From Candidatus Brachybacter algidus (lineage in GTDB: Bacteria; Bacteroidota; Bacteroidia; Chitinophagales; Saprospiraceae), in contig JADJSK010000012.1 in assembly GCA_016711705.1 (NCBI GenBank), forward strand, positions 124,001 through 188,000: a stretch of 64,000 nt of DNA, read 5' to 3'. Under the pieces are notes generated by a model. The model saw only the letters and a program-made list of their open reading frames with translations, was not told the DNA's origin and searched no databases. This document shows positions 47,908 to 56,201 of the stretch, in pieces; positions within the stretch are counted from its first letter, which is position 1; every line of letters starts with the position of its first letter. Made by a program: the position numbers and the translations under genes.

Positions 47908-49011
47908 TTATTGTGATTCACTAACCACTTTTTCCAACATTCTCAACATATAACTATTCTCCTCAGGAAGGCCAATGCTTATTCTGAGGCAATTGGGCAA
48001 GCCAAATGAAGCAAGGCGTCTTGTCAATACCCCTTTTTTCAACAGATTTTCATAATAATATTCCACCATTGCTTCATCCTTCATTTCCAAAGCGATGAAG
48101 TTCGCAACAGACGGAATGGCCTTGATGCCAAGTTCTGCATAAGCATTCATAAGCTTGATCATTTGCTCAGAATTATTGTCCAGAGTTTTTTGTAAAAAAT
48201 CTTCATCTTCCAAAGCCGCTGACCCTGCTATCTGCGCTGCGAGATTCGGATCGAAGGTCAATTTTACTTTGGTCAATGCCTGAATCAAATATTCCGGGCC
48301 TATGGCGTAACCCAATCTTAGTCCGGCCAGACCATATGCCTTGGAAAATGTTCGCAAGACGATTACGTTGGGATAATGTAATTTGGTACAATCAGGATAT
48401 TCATCTGAAATCTTATGGGCGAACTCAAAATATGCTTCATCTATCACTACTAATATATGAGAAGGGACACGGTCGAGAAAGGCCACCATCTTTTCCAAAG
48501 ATATCATCCTACCTGTAGGATTGTTGGGGTTAACGATGTAAATTAATTTTGTTGTTTCATCAATTGCCTGCAAGAATCCATCCAAATCAAACTCATATCC
48601 TTTCAGCATCGGTACTTCCACACATCTTACATCATTCATTCTAGCCATTACTTTTGCGGAGACAAAGGCGCCATGAGACGTCAGCATACTTTCATCCTTT
48701 TGAACAAAAGCATTGAACATTGTATACAAAATTGCGTCAGAGCCATTACTCAAGAGAAGGTTTGACACAGGTACCTGAAGTTTAGAAGAAAGTTTTTCTT
48801 TTAGCACGGAAGAAGTAGGATCCGGGTAAAGATGGAGGGTGTTAATAGCTTCTGACAGCGCCTTTTGAGCCTTCGGGCTCGGACCAAAATTGTTCTCATT
48901 ACTACTTAGCACTACTTGTTTTTCTGGGGGATGATCGCCAAACATATTTGCTCCAGGCTTGCCGGGTTTATAGGGTGCGAGGTTCAGGATATGCTGTGGA
49001 ATGTTCACCAT
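47908..49011 (-). CDS. hisC: histidinol-phosphate aminotransferase
   Basis: 367 residues of fold-type I aminotransferase. The HisC pattern is clear: LSSNENNFGPSP, IYIVNPNNPTGRMI, VVIDEAYFEF and the PLP lysine in RTFSKAYGLAGLRLGY (Lys224), with NCLRISIGLPEEN at the end. It transfers an amino group to imidazole-acetol phosphate in histidine synthesis. No other his genes are nearby, so a related aromatic aminotransferase function is possible. Confidence 0.85.
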   Translation of the reverse strand: MVNIPQHILNLAPYKPGKPGANMFGDHPPEKQVVLSSNENNFGPSPKAQKALSEAINTLHLYPDPTSSVLKEKLSSKLQVPVSNLLLSNGSDAILYTMFNAFVQKDESMLTSHGAFVSAKVMARMNDVRCVEVPMLKGYEFDLDGFLQAIDETTKLIYIVNPNNPTGRMISLEKMVAFLDRVPSHILVVIDEAYFEFAHKISDEYPDCTKLHYPNVIVLRTFSKAYGLAGLRLGYAIGPEYLIQALTKVKLTFDPNLAAQIAGSAALEDEDFLQKTLDNNSEQMIKLMNAYAELGIKAIPSVANFIALEMKDEAMVEYYYENLLKKGVLTRRLASFGLPNCLRISIGLPEENSYMLRMLEKVVSESQ

Positions 49012-49297
49012 TTTAGGTTGTTGTTTATTGGCTGCAAAGATGAAAAGTTTTTTCCAATCAAGCTATAAAGTAAATGGATAACTTGAAATTGGGTAGATGA
49101 CAAAAAGGGTTTTTGTAAGTCAAAATGTAAGTTGGCTCGCTACCTATAATAATAGTAATGAATTTCTCTTCTCTTCCTTTTAGGTTAATAAAGGGTTGAA
49201 ATTTACATTACTAAACGGCCAGATTGAAAAACTTCATTCTTTATAATAAAATGAAAACCGTTTTTAGTAGATTGATGATTGACAATGCTTTTGGAGG

Positions 49298-49474
49298 TTA
49301 TGGAGGAGATATAGCTTCATATTTTTCTTCATAATCAGCCACCAGATCTGACAGCAGAATTAATTCAATATAGTTTTTATCGGATTCGCTCGTCTCATTG
49401 GAAACAAGGGGCAAAAGTTCTTCTATTCTGGTGCAAATAGTTGAATATTCTAGTTTAGTGTTAATGGCTCTCAT
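49298..49474 (-). CDS. HTH-less HigA-domain microprotein, 58 residues
   Basis: A small frame: MRAINTKLEYSTICTRIEEL, then NYIELILLSDLVADYEEKYE and a stop after SPP. The core IEL.LLSDLVADYE is shared with the 53-residue protein at 31940-32101 and resembles the N-terminal half of HigA antitoxins, but no DNA-binding domain follows. There is no toxin on the same strand nearby. Start and stop are clean. Confidence 0.6.
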   Translation of the reverse strand: MRAINTKLEYSTICTRIEELLPLVSNETSESDKNYIELILLSDLVADYEEKYEAISPP

Positions 49475-49566
49475 GATAAATTAAATGGTTGGTATATAAA
49501 GTTCTAAAATATGAAACATTATTCTAATTATTGTAACAAATGGATAAAAATAGGAAAATTTGGACA

Positions 49567-49613
49567 ATTAAAGGTGCAAATTTAAAATATTATTTTAAAT
49601 TTGCACCTTTAAT
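49567..49613. repeat. long perfect palindrome, copy 1 (start of ATPase gene)
   Basis: Two 22-base arms, perfect reverse complements with core AAAGGTGCAAATTTAAAAT, surround a 3-base centre. The palindrome ends 8 bases before the ATPase start codon, so it must overlap the promoter, operator or ribosome-binding region. An almost identical palindrome occurs at 52375-52423. Confidence 0.85.
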
Positions 49614-49621
49614 ACTATTGT

Positions 49622-50771
49622 ATGTTAGTTAGAAATGCCTTAGATTTAATTAAGAAGGACTTGCTGAAATCCCCCCGCAGTCATCCTATTTGGACCCAGA
49701 CAGGTTGGAAAAACGACACTTGTCAAGCAAATTGCCGCAGAAGATACTGCGGAATACGAATATTTAGACCTTGAGTTGCCATCTGACAGAGCAAAACTTA
49801 GTGATCCGGAGTTATTCCTAAGCCGATTAACTCAGAAAACGGTGATTCTTGATGAGGTTCAATATATTCCCGAATTATTTCCAATCCTGAGAGCTTTAAT
49901 AGATCAAGATCGAAGACCTGGAAGATTCATATTGTTGGGCTCAGCGTCTCCTGTATTATTGCAACAAAGTTCTGAGTCTTTGGCGGGAAGAGTTCGTTAC
50001 AGGGAAATATTTCCATTGACTCTGCGTGAAACCAATGGAATTGATTATGAAAAATTATGGTTTCGTGGAGGATTTCCGGAAGCCTATTTAGCGGAAAGTG
50101 ATCAGGAAGCCATGGAATGGTATGGACACTTCGTAAGGAGTTATACCACACGAGACTTATCTGTGTTGGGTCTTTCTATGCCTGCACTTCAGATTGAAAG
50201 GCTCCTTCGTATGTTGGCGCATCTCCATGGACAATTGTTAAATATGTCTTCTTTGTCCCGATCACTTGGAGTCAGCAGCCCAACTATTGCTAATGCCCTG
50301 TATTATCTGGAAGAGGCAATGCTGATCCGAACGCTGAAACCGTGGCATAATAATTCCGGAAAAAGGCTGGTCAAAAGTCCTAAAGTTTATATTAGGGATT
50401 CCGGTATGTTGCACTATTTACTTGGAGTAGAAAGTATCTCTAATCTGCTCGGTCATCCACAGGCCGGCAATAGTTGGGAAGGATTTGTAATTCAGCAAAT
50501 AATAAGTACTCAAACAAAGAATCAAGAGCCTTATTTTTATCGCACAGCAAAAGGAGCCGAGGTTGATCTGCTTCTTACCAAAGGAAATAATGTAACATCT
50601 GTCATTGAGATAAAACTCAGCACTGCACCACAATTAACCCGAGGTAATACGGAAGCAGTCAATGATTTGATTCCGGAGAAAAAAATTGTTGTAATTCCCG
50701 GTGAAGCGAATTATCCGATGAAGGATGGTTGGGATGTGATGGGGGTGCATACTTCAATAGGTGAAATATGA
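49622..50771 (+). CDS. AAA ATPase with DUF4143 nuclease-like C-terminus (frameshifted near start)
   Basis: From the ATG at 49622 the protein reads MLVRNALDLIKKDLLKSP and then loses frame at a C6 run (49671-49676). With five C's it continues AVILFGPRQVGKTTLVKQIA, a complete Walker A, followed by LDEVQYIPELFPIL (Walker B), LLGSASPVLL and the DUF4143 region ending AEVDLLLTKGNNVTSVIEIKLS (a D-x-EIK nuclease-like core). The reconstruction gives 382 residues, standard for this family. These widespread ATPases have no firm function; links to mobile or defence loci are suspected. The palindromes on either side are striking. Confidence 0.88.
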
Positions 50772-50916
50772 GTTTTTTCGAATCAATAAAAATAGCGTTT
50801 TACAAATGCAGTGCAGCAATCCAATGTATTTAGGTTGTTATTTATTTCATTAATATTAATAAATGAAATAAAAAGAATTGTAATTATATGATATTCACCT
50901 TTAAGAAAACAATCAC

Positions 50917-52302
50917 ATGTTTAGACACGTCATTTCAATTTTATTTTACACAAACCTCTTATTGTTTCTATTAAGTATTTATTATTTTAATGAATCAGGT
51001 GGGGCATATGAAGGTTCAATTTCTCTTGGCCTCATCGGAATTTGTATATTTTATTTTGCAAAAATCTTAAGATCAATTCTCAAAAAATCACCCCCGATTC
51101 AATACTTTTTTTCATTTACTTCAATAATGATGGCATTCAGTATCTACATGCGGTATTTCCATTGGAAAGTTTGGGATGTACCTGGGTTCATAATAGTTCC
51201 AGCTTTTTTTATTGTGGCCGGGATCTATATTCGAAATCAGATCAAATTAAACCAAATCGACTTAAAGTCATTTTTTACTGTTTTTGCTTTTATAGGATTA
51301 TTAATACCAATGATAATGGATATAGAAAATGGCCCTAGAAAATTAATACCTGATGAATATTTACCTCAAAGCATTTTATCTGAAAGGAAGCGAAACGATA
51401 AGTGGGTATGGTATGTCTCTGAAGAAACAGGAAATGGTAAATGGATACCACTTAAAGATCAGACAAATGTAGAAGACGGATCATATACTGCATTTTTTCA
51501 TAACGGAAAAATCAGAGAAAAGGGAAGGGTAGAAAACAATAAAAAAATAGATACAGTATTCCTTTTTGATTTAAATGAAAAACTAATAAAGCATGTTGTT
51601 TTTTCAAAAGATACCGCTATTGCTTATTTTGAAAATGATGGTAATTATTCAGATTACTATTCAAGTGGAGAGCTTTTTGAAACAGGAGTAATTAAAGGAC
51701 ATAAAATTGCAGATCCCTGGACCAGTTATTATAAAACAGGTATAATTAGTCTCAAATTATATAAAATGGGAGAAATATTGATCCGAGAAGAATATTATGA
51801 ATCCGGGCAATTAAAGGGCATAGGTAGATCAAAAAATGAAAAACAAGAAGGTGAAACTTGTTTATATTATGAAAACGGACAAATTAAAGTTGTTTGTGAA
51901 TGGAAAAATGGAAAGCAACATGGAAAAAGAATAACATATTATCAAGATGGTAAAGTCGAAACTAGTGACCATTTCAATAATGGTTTACAAGAAGGAGAAT
52001 CTTTAATATATTATGAAAATGGCAACATGAAACAAAGAAGATTTTTTAAAAATGGTGAACCAAATGGAATAGTGACTGACTGGTATGAAAATAGTGCAAA
52101 GAAAACCGTAACAATTTATCTTGGGGGAAAGAAAAATGGAGTAAGCAATAGATATTATGAAAATGGAAATCTAAAACAAAAAATTCAATATCGAAATGAT
52201 ATGGCAAATGGTCTAGTTAATTTCTATGATTCCTTAGGTAATATCCAGAGTTCATTTGTTTATAAAAATGGTGAAGTTGAGAAGACACTTTTTAGAAAGT
52301 AA
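50917..52302 (+). CDS. membrane protein with C-terminal MORN (YwqK-like) repeats
   Basis: 461 residues. About four to five membrane helices occupy residues 1-140. Then come at least six MORN-variant repeats of about 23 residues, each of the form YYENG-x-hxxxxxxxNGxxxG (CLYYENGQIKVVCEWKNGKQHG, LIYYENGNMKQRRFFKNGEP). YwqK-type repeats are found in toxin-immunity and lipid-binding proteins. Here the protein may be an envelope-anchored partner, since it shares a palindrome-bracketed segment with the ATPase. Function unknown. Confidence 0.8.
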   Translation: MFRHVISILFYTNLLLFLLSIYYFNESGGAYEGSISLGLIGICIFYFAKILRSILKKSPPIQYFFSFTSIMMAFSIYMRYFHWKVWDVPGFIIVPAFFIVAGIYIRNQIKLNQIDLKSFFTVFAFIGLLIPMIMDIENGPRKLIPDEYLPQSILSERKRNDKWVWYVSEETGNGKWIPLKDQTNVEDGSYTAFFHNGKIREKGRVENNKKIDTVFLFDLNEKLIKHVVFSKDTAIAYFENDGNYSDYYSSGELFETGVIKGHKIADPWTSYYKTGIISLKLYKMGEILIREEYYESGQLKGIGRSKNEKQEGETCLYYENGQIKVVCEWKNGKQHGKRITYYQDGKVETSDHFNNGLQEGESLIYYENGNMKQRRFFKNGEPNGIVTDWYENSAKKTVTIYLGGKKNGVSNRYYENGNLKQKIQYRNDMANGLVNFYDSLGNIQSSFVYKNGEVEKTLFRK

Positions 52303-52317
52303 TGTTAAAAGCTTCCA

Positions 52318-52363
52318 GCCCTGCAAGGGCGACATACACCAGCGAGGTACGAAGTGCCTTGCT
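52318..52363. repeat. REP-like pair of hairpins
   Basis: GCCCTGCAAGGGC (52318-52330) is a perfect 5-bp hairpin, and AGCGAGGTAC / GTGCCTTGCT next to it forms a 10-bp stem with two G-U pairs. The first is close to the GCCCTTTCAGGGC hairpins by the RAYT gene at 16.5 kb, so it may be a diverged copy mobilised in trans. Confidence 0.5.
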
Positions 52364-52374
52364 ATATGCCTAAA

Positions 52375-52423
52375 AAATAAAGGTGCAAATTTAAAATAGG
52401 ATTTTAAATTTGCACCTTTATTT
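52375..52423. repeat. long perfect palindrome, copy 2 (downstream of MORN gene)
   Basis: Two 23-base arms, perfect reverse complements, around a 3-base centre. The 19-base core AAAGGTGCAAATTTAAAAT is the same as in copy 1 at 49567-49613. It lies between the MORN gene and the convergent AsmA-like gene. Confidence 0.85.
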
Positions 52424-52470
52424 AAGCAAAAAGAATTAGTTAGCTTTTTAGAAATCTAAAACATATAACC

Positions 52471-54436
52471 TTATTTCTCTACTTTCTTGTCCCCCTCCTT
52501 TTTCATTTCTTCCGCTTTCCTATCCTCTTTCAATTTCATCTCAGCCTTTTTCTTATCAACCTTAGCTTTGTCACTTGCATCATTTCTGATTTTCTTATCC
52601 ACTTTTTTCTGAGTAGCGGCCTTGTCTTGAGCATCTTTTTTGTCGTCCTTTTTCTGTTGGTCAGCCTTATCCTCTAATGCCTTTTTTTCTTCAGGACTAG
52701 CTTTTTTAACCCCTCCACCCAGGAATGCCTTCCAGCGTTCTTCCTTTCTTGAGGATGTCCGGAGCTTTTCCTTTGAAAGCAATTGCTGTGGTACAGTCAA
52801 ATATATTGAACCAGATCAATGCAAAAAATCCTTTGAAAAATGGTCGCTCAGAAACGATGTTCACCGCCTTGACCTCGTTTTTATCTTTTAAATTATCCGT
52901 GCGGACTTTGATCAGATTGGCAAGGAAAGATATGACTTTCTTCTCTTCCAACTTTTTCGTTTCGTCATCTTTTTGGAAGATATTGACCTTAAGATCTGAG
53001 TATATTAATTCCATAGAACCTGTCGCGGTCTTAGCATCACCTTTGGAAGTATAATTTAATGACTTTAGATTGAAACTTTCCGTTTCAGCCATACCCAGAT
53101 TTTTGATTACCGGGTTGATTTGTTCCGCCTTTAGTCCGGTCAATGTCGCATCAGCTTCATATCTCCCTTTGTCATCTCTTAGATCAAAAGCCAGACGGGC
53201 TGTCATAGGACTGCCACCTTGGAAAGTGGCTTTCGCATTTAGTTCGCTCCATGGATTCTGCCTCACCAGCGATCTGACATTGGTGATGTTGGTCATGGTG
53301 CCATTGATATTCCCAAAAGTCAGCACTCCTTCCTTTTTGGTATTAAACCCTTTTTCTGTGTAAACTAAAGTTGACTTTTTTATAAGTAATTCTCTGATAT
53401 CTAAGGCAAATGGAAGGTTAACTATGGTTTGATTTGGATAAGAACCATTTTTGCTATCAGGAGGATCACCAAAAGATTTGTCTTTATAAATGCCAAATTT
53501 TGCGCCACGAATGGAGATAGATTTTGCTTTGACTAAGCCCTTGTTAATTATGTCTACACTTCGAATTCCCTTGACCTGCAAAAATGGAACGTCAATTGTT
53601 GCCTCGCTTACTGCATGATTTTTTGAACGGTAAAATGCAGCATGAGAAGCATTTGGCGTCATTTTTAAATTTGCAATTTCCAGATAGGATGACTTATGAT
53701 CATAATCACATTTTTCGACAGAGAATGTGTACATGTCATTGCCCATGATGCCTTTAAAATTGCGAATGGCAGTCTTGAATTCTTTCGAATAAATGAATCG
53801 GGTAGTGTCAGATGCGGATGTGGAATCCACCAGCAGATCCTTAAACTTAAGGTCAATTTCAGCAAATTTCCAAAACGGTTTCTTTTTGTCGAGTTTTCCG
53901 GCGGGATCGTATGACATTTTTCCTTTGACGATGTTGATATTGCCAATTTCTATTGAATTAATATCTTTTTTTATCCTGTCATAAAGGTTTGTGATGATGG
54001 GTGCTTTCGTGGTGTCTTCGACTGTTTTTTTGTATTGATAAATATTGAAATCGGCTCCTACAAGATCAATTGATTTAATTTTAATGTCTTTATTATCCTG
54101 AACAAGTTTTAAGATATTAATTCCTTCTATCAGGATATTTTCCACTTTACCATCGAAGATCACTTCCGGCAATGTGTTATTTGCCTGCATCTTTTTAAAT
54201 ATCTCCTGGTTGATGGTGACTTCGACGCCATTGATGCGAGCCCCGTTGAATGAGCCGGTAACTTCATAATCGCGAATTTTCAAAGAATAAAGACTATCGC
54301 TCCCATCTACAATTATTTTATTGAGGTTTTCAACGATATCCTCTTTCTTAAGGTCATTGACAGTTACTTTTAGTACTATAAGGATCGTCACTGCGATGGC
54401 TGCAACGATGAATAAGAATATGATTAATTTTTTCAA
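52471..54436 (-). CDS. AsmA-like/DUF748 envelope protein with charged C-terminal tail (frameshifted)
   Basis: An N-terminal membrane helix (IIFLFIVAAIAVTILIVL) is followed by a long periplasmic region of AsmA/DUF748 type (GSFNGARINGVEVTIN, FWKFAEIDLKFKDLLVD, TGSMELIYSDLKVNIF, VRTDNLKDKNEVKAVNIVSERPFFKG). The main frame runs out after GIPGWRG, but one base less at 52743-52744 gives KEERWKAFLGGGVKKASPEEKK and a Lys/Glu/Asp-rich tail to 52471, 654 residues in all. Such proteins are thought to help move lipids between the membranes. The highly charged 80-residue tail is unusual. Confidence 0.8.
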
Positions 54437-54576
54437 ATGCTGTTTTTTTCAATATAAATTCAAATGAAAAATTCTTCCAGGCCTCCTTTTCTCAATTTAA
54501 TAAGCAAAGGATATCATTAAATTTTTCGAAGTATTAAAATCTAATTGGATTTAATCCACCCAGCTATTTACTGACA

Positions 54577-54758
54577 CTACTTTTGCAAAATCTGTAAAAC
54601 CTGTTTAGCCTTTTCATGACTAAGTTTTTCTTTTATAGTGTCTATAACACCTTTATCGCTTAAATCATTTCTTTGTGATTAAAATACAGTCTTGATTTGA
54701 GATTTATATTAAAGCCATTTACTGTAAATGAACTTCTTTTATTAATTCCTATAATTCT
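54577..54758 (-). pseudogene. possible remnant coding fragment
   Basis: On the minus strand, two adjoining open stretches read RSSFTVNGFNINLKSRLYFN and NDLSDKGVIDTIKEKLSHEK, ending KQVLQILQK at a stop (54577). One inserted A near 54670 would join them. There is no clear start, and I do not recognise a family. The helical end has the feel of real coding sequence, but chance is possible. The rest of 54437-54903 is AT-rich without features. Confidence 0.25.
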
Positions 54759-54903
54759 TCATCTATTTAATGGAATTACTCAACGGAAATAGTTTTATCA
54801 ATTAATGAAAATTTTATTTAAAAATTAATCCATCGCAGCATGTTGCTAAACAACAAACTTCAAACACAAACATTCTAGAGTATCCATTGTCAAAGTAGAT
54901 GTT

Positions 54904-55984
54904 TTAATTTTCAACTTTTTCCTCTCTATCTCCTTCTTCCTCCTTCCCTTCTTCAATAAATTCCTCCACTTCCTCCATTTCACCTTGTTCCAAATCTTTC
55001 ACTTCCTCCTCATTCGTGTCGTCAAAATGATCGATGAAATTTACAATAAAGCGGTAAATGATCCGAGTTAAAATTCTCAAGGGTTTTTAATTCTTCCACA
55101 AGAATATCCGCAGAGTGATACATTTGATCTATTGGAAAACGAAGTAGCCAATATTTAGCATGAAAGGTGGAGATCAAACCACGCCCCATCCTGGGATCTA
55201 TGAGTTTAGAAGTTTTTTTAAATAAAACGGATGAACGAGCCCAGGCGACATTATTAAAGTCACCAACCACGATAGTTGGTTTCTCAAACTTGCGAATGAC
55301 TTTTGCGACGGAGAGTAATTCGCCATCGCGCTCCTTACTATTTGGTTCTTCAGTAGGAGTGGGTGGTGGTGGATGGACACCAAATAATCTAAATTCGAAA
55401 CCATCATCAGATATTAATTCACATTCAATGCTTGGAATATCGTCTGCAACGAAATAATTTGTTTTGCTGCTTTTAAACTTAATTTTTGAATAGAGGTGCA
55501 TTCCGTAAGTGTTTTCCAGGGCCACTTTTTGTTGAAACGGATAATCTTTTTCTATCACCTCAAGCGCTTTTTCCCAAGCTTTATTGGACTCCATTGTCAA
55601 TACAATGTCCGGTTTTTCACGTTGCACCAGGTCGATAAATCGCTGAAACTGTGTGTTCATCTGGTACACATTAGCCGATATAATGGTAATGCTTTTGGAA
55701 GAGGTGCTACCTTTGGCTGATTCGCCAGACTTATATAATGGTGTGTATTTATACAAAATACTTATCTCATAGATAATTGACAGCAATAATAAGCTCTGAA
55801 GAATATAAAATTCAGTTTGACGACTCACCAGTAAAAACGCTGCCACAAATACAATAACTTGTAAACCCAAGACCTGCACCATTGCAAAATCAAATGCTCT
55901 CACCGTCCAATGTTGGAAGGGAAGGAATGGAATAAGGGTGCAGAGGATGAGTATAATTGAGCCTATGATGTAAGTTGTGTACAT
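54904..55984 (-). CDS. membrane-anchored endonuclease/exonuclease/phosphatase (EEP) family protein, acidic tail (frameshifted)
   Basis: Three N-terminal membrane helices (residues 1-80) precede an EEP domain with all key motifs: ISANVYQMN, LTMESN, HPPPPTP, VGDFNNVAWARS and the terminal SDHLPL. The frame ends shortly after at FHRSF. One base less at 55037-55039 continues into FIDHFDDTNEEEV and a 40-residue, strongly acidic tail to 54904, giving 359 residues. The family cleaves phosphodiesters in nucleic acids or lipids; the topology suggests a periplasmic or membrane-surface substrate. Confidence 0.82.
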
Positions 55985-56040
55985 TGACCAATTTTAATTG
56001 ATAGGAACAAGGTGTAATAATAAGGAAAGTTTTATGTTTT

Positions 56041-56160
56041 GTCTGAATCACGGATTAATTTGATTACGCGGATGGCACAGATTTTTTTCTACCCAAATTT
56101 TCATTCCATTAATTATAAAATCTGTGAAATCATCTAATCCGTAAAATCCGTGATTCTGAC
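56041..56160. repeat. fold-back repeat upstream of amidohydrolase
   Basis: GAATCACGGATT (56045-56056) pairs with AATCCGTGATTC (56145-56156), and inside it CACAGATTTT (56076-56085) pairs with AAAATCTGTG (56117-56126). The nested stems are perfect. This looks like a dispersed fold-back element, and being about 40 bases before a start codon it could also form a leader structure. Confidence 0.6.
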
Positions 56161-56201
56161 TAACTTTTATTTCCCTATCTTCATCCACCTAAATCCGTCA
56201 T

